This document shows positions 11,455 to 22,944 of a stretch of 64,000 nt of DNA, piece after piece. The first letter of the stretch is position 1. Each line of letters starts with the position of its first letter. Source of the DNA: Parapristionchus giblindavisi (lineage: Eukaryota; Nematoda; Chromadorea; Rhabditida; Diplogasteridae); NCBI GenBank assembly GCA_943737045.1, contig CALSFV010000007.1, forward strand, positions 1,575,001-1,639,000, in the 5' to 3' direction. A program made the translations under genes and the position numbers. Below the pieces are notes generated by a model. It was given only the letters and a program-made list of their open reading frames with translations, was not told where the DNA came from and made no database searches.

Positions 11455-11740
11455 AAATACCTGTAGCCTTATTTTTATTTTCAACGGTCATAAAAATATC
11501 TCTCATTGTTTTTGTTGCGGAAAACAAGGATGCGAGCCATAAAATATTGCTCGCGAGATCATCGTTTATTTTGCAAATAAGTTCCAGGTCGAGGAGTTCG
11601 AACAAACCGACAATTTTTCCTGATGAGCGGGAATCGAAGCGACGATCTGAAGATACTAGTGCCTCATATTTCATATTTCTCTTAATGGGATAACCTCATA
11701 TAGGAATATCATCAGCCACAATAGAACTCTGTTAGAACGT

Positions 11741-11800
11741 GGTTTAGCAGTTTAGCCCAAGCCCACCCCAAGGATTGCAAGATCGATCCCTGCTGGCGGT
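11741..11800 (+). pseudogene. Heavily decayed tRNA-Ile relic
   Basis: Shows GCAGTTTAGCCCAAGCCCA, GATCGATCCCTGCTGGCGG and the 3' GTA, resembling the 3' half of the tRNA-Ile(AAU) with the anticodon loop scrambled. Only the B-box-like GATCGATCC survives. Confidence 0.55.
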
Positions 11801-11995
11801 AATTTTTTTTGCCTACTTTCATTATCTGAGATGAGGGCTATCACTACAATCTTCGCATAAAGATATAATGAGACTTTGTCTTTGAATTTGAATGATGGGA
11901 TTTTGAAATTAGATTATAATTAGTGGAAAAGATCCCCTTATGATTAGCGCGCAATAAATATTGCCCACGCGAACGTCGCTCAAAAAAATAAAAAT

Positions 11996-12055
11996 AGTTA
12001 CGCTCCCTATCGGTTAACAGCCGAACGCGCTGCCGATTGCGCCACGGAAGCTGGT
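11996..12055 (-). pseudogene. tRNA-Asn (GUU) 5'-half pseudogene
   Basis: The minus strand reads GCTTCCGTGGCGCAATCGGC, AGCGCGTTCGGCTGTTAACCG: acceptor, D arm and the anticodon arm with GTT are recognisable as tRNA-Asn. No T arm follows (sequence goes to GTAACTATTTTT), so it is truncated. Confidence 0.7.
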
Positions 12056-12190
12056 GACGGGCAATGTTCAGTTGTAACTGATTTGCACTGCACCTTAATT
12101 GTAGTCTCGGACAAAACAGTGGCACCTAAATATACCGTATTATATTCAGGGATGGAACTTTATGAATATAAAACGGGCTGTCACGTATGG

Positions 12191-12995
12191 ACATGGTGAC
12201 CAGGGGTGTGAAAAATTTCCCGACCTTTCCCGAAATTTCCCGAATTTCCCGGACTTTTTCGGGAAAAGTTATTTCCTGATTTCCCAATAAAATCATTCGG
12301 GAAAAGTGTTTTGGAAAAAATTATCTTTCGATAGAAAAATGATTGTAAATGAGCAATTTTCGAAAAAAATTTCGTATATTTTGAGAAACTAAAAGCAAAA
12401 GATAATTCTAACCATATGTGGGCGGCATTCTCGCAATCGACAAGGCCCATCTTTTTTAGCACCCGACACATCCGATTTGAGAAAACGTGCGAAGTTGATC
12501 AACTCGAAATCTCATTCGCTTGAATTTTACTGATAGCGAATAAGTGATAAAATTATGATACTTTCTTTTGCCAGAAATCGCTATTTATCGAAAATTATCG
12601 AGTTTAGTAGTTTTTTAAGCAAATAATCTTTCAAGTTGTCTAGAAAGGTTGCCTAGAGTCATTTTTCTTGCGTCCCATCTACCCCATTTTGGTGTCGGAC
12701 CCATCCGAATTCCAGTACCTAATTGTGCCCACGTATGATTTTAACGGAATCTGGAACTGAGGCCTTTCGATGAACAATTGCGAAAACACATGCGAATTAC
12801 AATTACACGCGAATTTCTGCTAAATGTGAACAGACGAAGTGACTTATCTTTCATTTATGCAAGGAAATCGCTGTTTTGAATAGAAAAAGTGATGTTATAT
12901 GGACTTAAATCGAAAAATCAGATTTTCCCGACTTTTGAAACCGGGAAAAAATGTTTTCCCGAAATTTCCCGAAAAAAATTTCCCGCACACCCCTG
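12191..12995. mobile_element. hAT-like element (CAGGGGTGTG ends)
   Basis: Begins CAGGGGTGTG and ends CACACCCCTG like the element at 1339-2281, but its subterminal repeats are TTTCCCGA instead of TTTTCGA. Flanks are ATGGTGAC on the left and AATGGTGAC on the right, consistent with a slightly shifted 8-bp target duplication. No transposase frame. Confidence 0.78.
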
Positions 12996-13457
12996 AATGG
13001 TGACATGGATTTTCTTATTGTACATCTTATATTTCTGTATCTCAAATGTAACCTCAAATGTAAATGTAATGTAAAGTACAATGTAAAGTTTATATTCTCT
13101 AAATATTCAGTCTGATCAGAATCCCCCTATTGTGGATTCATTGCAGAAAACAAAGATGTTGCGCGAAGCTGATAAACTATTACCAAAGGGTTGCGCTAGT
13201 ATGTTTCAACAATTCTTCTTATGTCATTTCTCCCGTTTTCATGTTCTAGGATTTGTCGGAATAATTACAAATAAATTAAATCATTTCATGTTAAAAATCA
13301 GTCTTTTCATAAACCGACCGAGCTTCCGATATCTTAATTCTTTAAAGATTGCCACATTTCTCTTGGTGAAGGAGACGTTTGCTTCGGGATTTATCTATGC
13401 AAATGCATAAAGCGTTAAAAATTATGTTTTACTAGCGATCGCTTACTGACTAGAAAT
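12996..13457. other. 5' flank of the reverse transcriptase, no clear gene
   Basis: AT-rich. A 92-codon open frame (13132-13410) has no recognisable motif, and I do not support it as a gene. It could be decayed 5' sequence of the retroelement that follows. Confidence 0.5.
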
Positions 13458-16400
13458 ATGGAATGCGCTCTACCTCTTATCTATGGAATACCAAAGATGC
13501 ACAAAACACCAATTAAATTCAGGTTTATAACTGGTGCACACAATAGCAGTCTTAAACCAGTATCAATTCAACTTCAAAAAATTTTGAAATTCTTACAAAA
13601 TCACTTCAGATCATACTGTAGCGTTACATCCAGACACAGTGGAATTAACATGTATTTCTCCGTTCAAAATACTTTTAAAGTTCTAAATGGGCTAAAGAGT
13701 ATTAATAATGGAAATAACAAAATATTTTGTGCTGACTTTGCTTCACTATTTACTAATCTACCACATAATGTTGTGAAAGAGAAAATATATTATCTCATTG
13801 ATAAAATGTTTAAAAATGGTAACTCAGAATTCATTAATGTGCAAGGTTCATATGTTCATTATGATAAAACTAATAGTATAACTAAAGGAATTCATTAATG
13901 TGCAATGTTCATATGTTCATTATGATAAAACTAATAGTATAACTAAAGGAATTCATTAATGTGCAAGGTTCATATGTTCATTATGATAAAACTAATAGTA
14001 TAACTAAAGGAATTCATTAATGTGCAATGTTCATATGTTCATTATGATAAAACTAATAGTATAACTAAAGGAATTCATTAATGTGCAAGGTTCATATGTT
14101 CATTATGATAAAACTAATAGTATAACTAAAGGAATTCATTAATGTGCAATGTTCATATGTTCATTATGATAAAACTAATAGTATAACTAAAGGAATTCAT
14201 TAATGTGCAAGGTTCATATGTTCGTTATGATAAAACTAATAGTATAACTAAAGGAATTCATTAATGTGCAAGGTTCATATGTTCATTATGATAAAACTAA
14301 TAGTATAACTAAAGGAATTCATTAATGTGCAAGGTTCATATGTTCATTATGATAAAACTAATAGTATAACTAAAGGACTTCATTAATGTGCAAGGTTCAT
14401 ATGTTCGTTATGATAAAACTAATAGTATAACTAAAGGAATTCATTAATGTGCAAGGTTCATATGTTCATTATGATAAAACTAATAGTATAACTAAAGGAA
14501 TTCATTAATGTGCAAGGTTCATATGTTCATTATGATAAAACTAATAGTATAACTAAAGGAATTCATTAATGTGCAAGGTTCATATGTTCATTATGATAAA
14601 ACTAATAGTATAACTAAAGGAATTCATTAATGTGCAAGGTTCATATGTTCATTATGATAAAACTAATAGTATAACTAAAGGAATTCATTAATGTGCAAGG
14701 TTCATATGTTCATTATGATAAAACTAATAGTATAACTAAAGGAATTCATTAATGTGCAAGGTTCATATGTTCATTATGATAAAACTAATAGTATAACTAA
14801 AGGAATTCATTAATGTGCAAGGTTCATATGTTCATTATGATAAAACTAATAGTATAACTAAAGGAATTCATTAATGTGCAAGGTTCATATGTTCATTATG
14901 ATAAAACTAATAGTATAACTAAAGGAATTCATTAATGTGCAAGGTTCATATGTTCATTATGATAAAACTAATAGTATAACTAAAGGAATTCATTAATGTG
15001 CAAGGTTCATATGTTCATTATGATAAAACTAATAGTATAACTAAAGGAATTCATTAATGTGCAAGGTTCATATGTTCATTATGATAAAACTAATAGTATA
15101 ACTAAAGGAATTCATTAATGTGCAAGGTTCATATGTTCATTATGATAAAACTAATAGTATAACTAAAGGAATTCATTAATGTGCAAGGTTCATATGTTCA
15201 TTATGATAAAACTAATAGTATAACTAAAGGAATTCATTAATGTGCAAGGTTCATATGTTCATTATGATAAAACTAATAGTATAACTAAAGGAATTCATTA
15301 ATGTGCAAGGTTCATATGTTCATTATGATAAAACTAATAGTATAACTAAAGGAATTCATTAATGTGCAAGGTTCATATGTTCGTTATGATAAAACTAATA
15401 GTATAACTAAAGGAATTCATTAATGTGCAAGGTTCATATGTTCGTTATGATAAAACTAATAGTATAACTAAAGGAATTCATTAATGTGCAAGGTTCATAT
15501 GTTCGTTATGATAAAACTAATAGTATAACTAAAGGAATTCATTAATGTGCAAGGTTCATATGTTCATTATGATAAAACTAATAGTATAACTAAAGGAATT
15601 CATTAATGTGCAAGGTTCATATGTTCGTTATGATAAAACTAATAGTATAACTAAAGGAATTCATTAATGTGCAATGTTCATATGTTCATTATGATAAAAC
15701 TAATAGTATAACTAAAGGAATTCATTAATGTGCAAGGTTCATATGTTCATTATGATAAAACTAATAGTATAACTAAAGGAATTCATTAATGTGCAAGGTT
15801 CATATGTTTGTTATGATAAAACTAATAGTATAACTAAAGGAATTCATTAATGTGCAAGGTTCATATGTTCGTTATGATAAAACTAATAGTATAACTAAAG
15901 GAATTCATTAATGTGCAATGTTCATATGTTCATTATGATAAAACTAATAGTATAACTAAAGGAATTCATTAATGTGCAAGGTTCATATGTTCATTATGAT
16001 AAAACTAATAGTATAACTAAAGGAATTCATTAATGTGCAAGGTTCATATGTTTGTTATGATAAAACTAATAGTATAACTAAAGGAATTCATTAATGTGCA
16101 AGGTTCATATGTTCATTATGATAAAACTAATAGTATAACTAAAGGAATTCATTAATGTGCAAGGTTCATATGTTTGTTATGATAAAACTAATAGTATAAC
16201 TAAAGGAATTCATTAATGTGCAAGGTTCATATGTTTGTTATGATAAAACTAATAGTATAACTAAAGGAATTCATTAATGTGCAAGGTTCATATGTTCATT
16301 ATGATAAAACTAATAGTATAACTAAAGGAATTCATTAATGTGCAATGTTCATATGTTCATTATGATAAAACTAATAGTATAACTAAAGGAATTCATTAAT

Positions 16401-18644
16401 GTGCAAGGTTCATATGTTCGTTATGATAAAACTAATAGTATAACTAAAGGAATTCATTAATGTGCAAGGTTCATATGTTCGTTATGATAAAACTAATAGT
16501 ATAACTAAAGGAATTCATTAATGTGCAAGGTTCATATGTTCATTATGATAAAACTAATAGTATAACTAAAGGAATTCATTAATGTGCAAGGTTCATATGT
16601 TCATTATGATAAAACTAATAGTATAACTAAAGGAATTCATTAATGTGCAAGGTTCATATGTTCGTTATGATAAAACTAATAGTATAACTAAAGGAATTCA
16701 TTAATGTGCTAAAGGAATTCATTAATGTGCAATGTTCATATGTTCATTATGATAAAACTAATAGTATAACTAAAGGAATTCATTAATGTGCAAGGTTCAT
16801 ATGTTCGTTATGATAAAACTAATAGTATAACTAAAGGAATTCATTAATGTGCAAGGTTCATATGTTCATTATGATAAAACTAATAGTATAACTAAAGGCA
16901 AGGTTCATATGTTCATTATGATAAAACTAATAGTATAACTAAAGGAATTCATTAATGTGCAATGTTCATATGTTCATTATGATAAAACTAATAGTATAAC
17001 TAAAGGAATTCATTAATGTGCAAGGTTCATATGTTCGTTATGATAAAACTAATAGTATAACTAAAGGAATTCATTAATGTGCAAGGTTCATATGTTCATT
17101 ATGATAAAACTAATAGTATAACTAAAGGAATTCATTAATGTGCAATGTTCATATGTTCATTATGATAAAACTAATAGTATAACTAAAGGAATTCATTAAT
17201 GTGCAAGGTTCATATGTTCGTTATGATAAAACTAATAGTATAACTAAAGGAATTCATTAATGTGCAAGGCAATGTTCATATGTTCATTATTCATATGTTC
17301 ATTATGATAAAACTAATAGTATAACTAAAGGAATTCATTAATGTGCAAGGTTCATATGTTCATTATGATAAAACTAATAGTATAACTAAAGGAATTCATT
17401 AATGTGCAATGTTCATATGTTCGTTATGATAAAACTAATAGTATAACTAAAGGAATTCATTAATGTGCAAGGTTCATATGTTCATTATGATAAAACTAAT
17501 AGTATAACTAAAGGAATTCATTAATGTGCAAGGTTCATATGTTCATTATGATAAAACTAATAGTATAACTAAAGGAATTCATTAATGTGCAAGGTTCATA
17601 TGTTCATTATGATAAAACTAATAGTATAACTAAAGGAATTCATTAATGTGCAAGGTTCATATGTTCATTATGATAAAACTAATAGTATAACTAAAGGAAT
17701 TCATTAATGTGCAAGGTTCATATGTTCATTATGATAAAACTAATAGTATAACTAAAGGAATTCATTAATGTGCAAGGTTCATATGTTCGTTATGATAAAA
17801 CTAATAGTATAACTAAAGGAATTCATTAATGTGCAAGGTTCATATGTTCGTTATGATAAAACTAATAGTATAACTAAAGGAATTCATTAATGTGCAAGGT
17901 TCATATGTTCATTATGATAAAACTAATAGTATAACTAAAGGTATTATATATCATAAAAACGACGTTAAACTTATGTTGGATTATATTTTGAAAAATAGCT
18001 TTGCTTTCTACGGTGGAACATATTACAAACAAGAAAGAGGTATACCACAAGGGAATAATGCTTCACCCCAGATAGCCGATCTAACCCTAGCAGTAATGGA
18101 ATTTCAATATATATCCAAAAATATTAAAAATAGTCACGCATTAGCATATTCATTGAATAGAACATATAGATATATCGACGATCTATTCCATATATCAACG
18201 AAGGATAATGACTTCATTAAAATGTCGGAAAAAATGTATCATGAATCTCTATCACTAGAAAGAACTAATATACAAGATAATAATTGTGCATTCCTTGATC
18301 TGAAAATAGAAATATTCAATGGAAATCATATTAAAACTTCTCTCTATAACAAAACAGACGACTATCAGTTCAACGTAATAAGATATCCACACTATAAATC
18401 AAACTCACCTATCACTATTGGATTGAATACTTTACATGGAGAAACTATTAGGGTTTATAGAAACTGTTCGGAATATAAAGACTTCATCAATAGAATGCAA
18501 GCCTTGATTAAGTATTTTATATCGATAGATTACCCTATTTGTTCGGTAAACAAGAGATTATTCAAAACGCTAAATATTAATCCATCAATATCGATTAAAT
18601 ATGCAACTAGTAATAGCGATATTTGTAATCGATGCCTCGCATAA
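13458..18644 (+). pseudogene. Penelope-like reverse transcriptase ORF split by a satellite made from itself
   Basis: The 5' piece (13458 to about 13890) encodes YGIPKMHK, a fingers/palm block, and motif A-like CADFASLFTNLP. The 3' piece (17892-18644) encodes GIPQGNNASPQIADL (motif B), the catalytic YRYIDDLF (motif C) and a thumb-like tail, and stops at 18642-18644. The wording of these boxes fits Penelope-like and related reverse transcriptases better than LINE or LTR types. No GIY-YIG endonuclease was seen on either side, so the element looks 5'- and 3'-incomplete. Between the pieces lie about 67 tandem copies of the 61-bp coding segment that normally joins them. Because 61 is not a multiple of three, the first extra copy already introduces a stop (TKG, IH, stop). 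Without the expansion the frame would be continuous over this stretch. Family assignment is inference. Confidence 0.8.
13827..17940. repeat. 61-bp satellite array, about 67 copies, within the RT frame
   Basis: Unit starts GAATTCATTAATGTGC and ends ATAACTAAAG, 61 bp. Variants differ mainly at two places: CAAGG or CAATG, and CATTATG, CGTTATG or TGTTATG. Variant order shows higher-order structure: an alternating dimer at the left end, a four-unit pattern near 15670-16150 and a three-unit pattern near 16720-17260. Irregular junctions occur near 16700, 16900 and 17270. The outermost half-units continue directly into the flanking RT coding sequence. Confidence 0.97.
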
Positions 18645-19262
18645 CTATGCCACTTCCCCGCCAATCAATACTGACACTGCGAGTCCAAGTGATCTACCCA
18701 ATCAATAGCACTCTCACATGTCTACGCTCGAATCAGACAGTCATTCCTTCTCGCTCCTAGTCTTCCAACTGGACAATATTCTACTTTGGACGGAGAGGAC
18801 GCATCAATCGATTGGACGGAGAGGACGCATCAATCGATTGGATACGTGGGTTAATTAATACCTATTAGAATAGCCAACCTTTTGATATGCATGAATATTG
18901 AAAACATTTACTAACATATAAGAGAATATTGTTTTCATATTATGCTATTGTACTATTAATGTTGTGTTATTTTTGCCATTTTAATGTTATTTATATTTCG
19001 TTATTTCGTTCATTTGTATTTATTACTAACCATAGAAATGAGATTTTGCATGCTTTACAACTATCACTAAAAACTTTTTGATATCCAACTCAATGGGGGT
19101 TCTACTGAAGATGGCCAACCCCATTGAGTAGAGGTTCACTGTCGAGAACCTATGGCCGAAACAGTGTTCCTCTAATTAGTATTGAGTACATTTGCATGAC
19201 TTGTATATTCATTATTTGTTCTTTCAATTAGCTGTTTGGGAGACTAAAATACGCCATACTAA
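18645..19262. other. 3' flank of the RT element, no gene seen
   Basis: Contains a perfect tandem duplication of GATTGGACGGAGAGGACGCA near 18790-18838 and a small hairpin near 19088-19125 (CAATGGGGGTT / AACCCCATTG). The rest is AT-rich without exons. It may include 3' untranslated sequence of the retroelement. Confidence 0.55.
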
Positions 19263-19706
19263 CTAGGGAATGGTTTTTGTGATGCATGAAATTACGGTTA
19301 GTGACTTACATAGCGATAATCAGCATGGTCGACTTAGTTAGAATCAACTTTCAAAAGCTGCAGTTGATCGATTTTTTTAACGAAACCCGTCGTATATCCG
19401 CCGCACGAAAGACAGCCAAAGTAGATTTTTTGGACTTGATTTCCATTGAAACAGCAATTTATTGCTGGAATTACCATGCAGACATAAAATGCTGTCTGGA
19501 GAATCGAACTCGTGTGCAAAAAGTGGAAAAACAAACAAAAATGCATTTTTTGGCTGTCTTTCGTGAGGCGGATATGCGACGGGTTTTGTTAAAAAAATCG
19601 ATCAACTGCAGCTTTTGACAGTTGATTCTTACTAAATCGACCATGCTGATTATCGCTATGTAGGTCACTAACCGTAATTTCATGCATCACAAAAACCATT
19701 CCCTAG
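19263..19706. mobile_element. Palindromic Harbinger-like MITE with TAA target duplication
   Basis: Ends CTAGGGAATGGTTTTTGTG and CACAAAAACCATTCCCTAG are inverted, flanked by TAA (19260-19262 and 19707-19709). The arms extend about 190 bp, so open frames occur in mirror pairs. No transposase. Confidence 0.88.
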
Positions 19707-19866
19707 TAAGCGAAATCATGCTTTCCATCAGTCGACTGCCTCCAATTTGTTCATTATCTCCGCTGAATCATCTTTCCCATGGTGAGAAGCGTGGAAACTA
19801 TGATTATTGAAGAGAATGGGTATAATATAATAAATGATCAAAATCTGTTCTAGGATTCATATCACC

Positions 19867-20100
19867 ATGAATTTCTACCTTCTTTTCGTTATTGTTGCTT
19901 TGCTCTTCGCAATTTCGGAAGGTAACCTCTCTGCAAGAAATGATAAATATTATTATTATTATTATTATTATTATTAAGGATCAATAATAGGCAATCGGGA
20001 TGAATCGGATCCGTCTTCGGAGGCAAAAGGAGGCGAGGGTATAACCGATTCCGACAATGGAGATATGGATAAATGGAGTTTAGAATATCACGGATGGTAG
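19867..20100 (+). CDS. Small secreted acidic peptide, two exons
   Basis: Exon 1 (19867-19921) encodes a signal peptide, MNFYLLFVIVALLFAISEG, with donor GTAACC. Exon 2 runs to the TAG at 20098-20100 and encodes an acidic, Ser/Gly-rich tail (NRDESDPSSEAKGGEG, ending LEYHGW). The acceptor is either TTATTAAG (exon from 19979) or ATAATAG (from 19991); both keep the frame. The intron includes a (TTA)n run. About 55-59 residues before processing. No family recognised. A broken copy of the same gene lies at 28690-28858, and 21428-21727 has a related start (MNF, hydrophobic leader) and similar upstream sequence, so this is a small local family. A cuticle, effector or neuropeptide-like role cannot be told apart from sequence. 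Confidence 0.62.
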
Positions 20101-20388
20101 AAAATCTGATATGATCATTCTTTCTGTCATTCTTAGAAGAATTCTCATTGTCATTCTCATACTTTCATGAAACCCAACATAAAGCTATTATCATTGAGCA
20201 ATGAAAATGCTCCATATTTGTGCATCATAAATTGTCAGATAAATAATTGCAGTTAAAGGTGAACTCAAGTGAACAGTGAAGACAGAAAAATGGCAAAATT
20301 TATTCTACATTCCTTACACTTAGAGATTAAGTGCTCATTCAGCTTATTTATAGCTAGAATCATGAATGAATCACGCTTTTTATCGCAG

Positions 20389-20490
20389 GCAAAGGCGAAC
20401 AAAACATTGAAATCAATACCACCAGTATTGGAAAATCGATATGAAATGTTTTTCATCCAACGTCAGATTTATTCATCCTTACCATGGTAA
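20389..20490 (+). CDS. Possible alternative last exon of the small secreted gene
   Basis: After TTATCGCAG an exon-like stretch opens. Spliced from the 19867-19921 leader (phase 1) it would read KGEQNIEINTTSIGKSI and stop at 20442-20444. In phase 0 it reads AKANKTLKSIPPVLENRYEM and stops at 20488-20490. Either is possible. With no transcript evidence this is a weak call. Confidence 0.25.
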   Translation, partial: AKANKTLKSIPPVLENRYEMFFIQRQIYSSLPW

Positions 20491-21084
20491 TGAGACCTCT
20501 CTCTACCCCCACCCCCATTTCTTTCTCTGTATTCTCTCAATTTCATACAGTCTCTAGCCATCTATCTTTCTTTTCTCTCAATCTCAAACACTCTATCTCT
20601 CGATTGAATGAACAGTCTTTCTATCGTAAAAAAAGTCAATTAATGATGGACTAGAGTTGCTAAGAACAACGAAATAAGAGATGGGGGAAGAGGCCGAAGA
20701 TTCATTCATACAATCATATTTATATTTATTTATTATTTATTTATTTATTTAAGATGATCTTGTTCTTCATCGCTACCGTAGTATCAACCATAATAGGGTG
20801 CGGAGAAATTCAGGTCGTGAAGCAGAAAGGGGTTGGTTTGCTTTATATCTGTAAATGAACTTCTGAATAGATAAGGTTCATAAGTAAAATTATATATTAA
20901 ACACTTCTTAATCTTTTATTGTAGTTATGAGTAATTAGAGTAGTTTTGATAATTATATAGCATACATTACTCATAAGCGCACTGCTTCATACGTTCGTGC
21001 AATTGAAGTGGTTCTCAGTGAGCCAGTATTTGAAAGGATAACGAGGGACGTTCGTCAATGTTTGCAAAGGATTCGAGTTAGTCA

Positions 21085-21194
21085 TGCGGTTTTACATTCT
21101 CAAAAAGGGGCACACGCCGTAACCTCCGCCGAAACGAAAAAAAACGTTACCGCATTTGTTACGGCGTGCGTACGTTTTGAAAATGTAACACCGC
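21085..21194. mobile_element. Palindromic MITE related to 8151-8247
   Basis: Ends TGCGGTTTTACATTCTCAAA and TTTGAAAATGTAACACCGCA; inner inverted ACGCCGTAAC / GTTACGGCGT. The inner stem resembles the GTTACATTTGCC...ACGCCGTAAC family at 23743-23862, linking the two families. Confidence 0.85.
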
Positions 21195-21389
21195 ATCATC
21201 AAAACTCAAATCGATTTACTTACTTATGCATCTATTTTTAGTATTATGTTATACAACAATTTTTTTTCTTTTTTCACTTATACAGAATATTCCTCTTCTT
21301 CTTATGATTATTATTATTATTATTCCCCTCATAACTATTATTATTATTCATGATGACGAGTGTGGAAAGTATGAATAATAGAAAAAATG

Positions 21390-21400
21390 ATATAAAAGGC
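21390..21400 (+). promoter_or_regulatory. TATA-like box of the 42-residue peptide gene
   Basis: GATATAAAAGG lies about 30-40 bp upstream of the ATG at 21428, in sequence similar to that upstream of 19867 (GTGGAAANTATGA block). Confidence 0.5.
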
Positions 21401-21427
21401 ATAATTTGTTGTTGACCTCAAATCAAC

Positions 21428-21727
21428 ATGAATTTCTTCCTACTTTTCACTATGGCTGCGATGTTCTTCACTATGATTGAGGGAGCAATATTCGATAGAA
21501 TGGATATCAAGAATGATAAAAGAGTAAGCTTAAAATTCCCTTGGTTTTGAATTCACTACAGTAAATTTGGAGCTCATTATTTATTAATTTTACTATAGTT
21601 ACAAGCTGTTTTAAATCCGTTCATGCATTAACAAATAAATAAATATCACTTATTCGTAAGTTTTAAAAATTATTAAGAGAATGGAAAATTTCAGGACATT
21701 TTTTGTGACACCGTTACTTGCTATTAA
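21428..21727 (+). CDS. 42-residue secreted peptide precursor with KR site and Cys-Cys peptide
   Basis: Exon 1 (21428-21523, 32 codons) encodes a signal peptide (MNFFLLFTMAAMFFTMIEG), a short spacer AIFDRMDIKND and the dibasic KR at the exact exon end, then GTAAGC. Exon 2 (21695-21727, after TTTCAG) encodes only DIFCDTVTCY and a stop. Cleavage after KR would release a ten-residue peptide with two Cys four residues apart, able to form a ring. This layout is that of a single-copy neuropeptide or peptide-hormone precursor; the sequence matches no family I know. A TATA-like GATATAAAAGG lies about 35 bp before the ATG. Exon lengths keep the frame. An antimicrobial role is an alternative. Confidence 0.6.
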
Positions 21728-21892
21728 CTGATTGGCAAAACAATATTGCAATATAATATTGCAAAATTTCCTCGATATGCGGTTGTTCTGCGGGAATAAA
21801 GCATGTTTTACATAATATTTTGTTCAACATTTGCATAATTCAGAATGAAAATAACGAATAAAGGGTAGGATGTGCTGTACAAATATATAAAA

Positions 21893-22090
21893 AAGTAAAG
21901 GCCCACTTTACCACGTGATCTGGTCACAGAGTGTGCGTAGGTCTTGGTTCGTTGTGTATAGAGAATATTCAAAAAAATATATTTCGACTTCTCTTCGACG
22001 CGCAATGCTACACATCTCGTTGTTAGAAAACTTAGAAGTAGTGTGCACAATGTATAGACCATTGAGTGAGGTAACGCTCCCTCTAATGCA
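21893..22090. mobile_element. Decayed SINE fragment and TAAAGGGAGC-type MITE
   Basis: CCCACTTTACCACGTGATCTGGTCAC is the inverse of the SINE box seen at 44768 and 55310. 21980-22085 resembles the MITE at 42970-43090 (CTCGTTGTTAGAAAACTTAGA, ATTGAGTGAGGTAACGCTCCCT). Both are degenerate. Confidence 0.6.
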
Positions 22091-22334
22091 GATTTCCAGA
22101 AACTGAAGTGCAGTCTAGAATTGAAAAAGGTTCGGCTTATGATGATACATTTTTGTACAAGTGAAAGACATGGTTGACCCAGATAGGTCTGAATTATATA
22201 GTACAGATCTAGTATTGATCAAAATTTTATTTTTTAAATGAAATTGTTCATATAGTCTTATATTGTTTGGTGCAAAGCGAATTTTTGTTTGATTATTTAT
22301 TAAACAATAAAAGCAAAAACAAATAAACGGATGG

Positions 22335-22583
22335 TTAAACAATACAAAAGTCAGTAAAATTATACAATAGTATAATGCTAGAGGAGATTCTTCTCAACAA
22401 GCAGCATCGTTTATCGAGTATCCACCAACGAGGATATTCGAACTCTGTACCATCGGAAAGCTCTTCTTCCTCGTCAAGACTCAGAGTATTGTGTGAATGG
22501 TACTCGGTAGGTTCATCATTGAAGGCGTATATTGGGTACTCCCTCGGTTCCAACTTCACTTCGATTACCATATCAACGATCAC
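22335..22583 (-). CDS. Hypothetical 82-residue acidic ORF
   Basis: An open frame on the minus strand starts MIVDMVIEVKLEPREYPIY, has an acidic block LDEEEELSDGTEFEYP and ends in a hydrophobic-basic tail (KRCCLLRRISSSIILLY). Composition is more protein-like than most chance frames here, but no splice sites or family identify it. Could be a terminal exon. Confidence 0.3.
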   Translation of the reverse strand: MIVDMVIEVKLEPREYPIYAFNDEPTEYHSHNTLSLDEEEELSDGTEFEYPRWWILDKRCCLLRRISSSIILLYNFTDFCIV

Positions 22584-22944
22584 TCCACGAATTTTTTAAA
22601 AAGAGAACCTAAAAAATTGCTTTCAGAATTCCGAAACAAAGAAAGAAAACCACAAAAATCTGCATTGTTATATTTCAATTCAACAAACCAAAAGTTGAAA
22701 TCGTCCTCACTCATTACATTTATTGTATCTCAAGGACACTAAAAGTAGCATCGGGAATGCAAAGTGTGTTAATTCGGTTTTCAAGACAAAATAAAAAATA
22801 TTTTTCTTATCCATTAATCTCTCATAATATCAATCTACACTCCATACAAAAATTCACATATTTATCAGACTCATTTTTAATCAAGATGATGTAAAATTGG
22901 TTGGGAAATATTATATTATTCATATTCCACCTAGTCTACACTAT

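Noticed and set aside
11292..11693. 133-codon frame and its opposite-strand partner
   Set aside because: It runs through tRNA relics and has no protein-like feature.
13132..13410. 92-codon frame upstream of the RT as an ORF1 or N-terminal domain
   Set aside because: No motif, separate frame, and no continuity with the RT.
13827..17940. CRISPR-like regular array
   Set aside because: Units are contiguous with no unique spacers, the host is a nematode, and the unit is a coding fragment of the flanking RT.
20751..20860. 34-codon frame MILFFIATVVSTIIGCGE... as a third secreted peptide
   Set aside because: Leader-like, but without splice partners, KR sites or relatives; too short to support.
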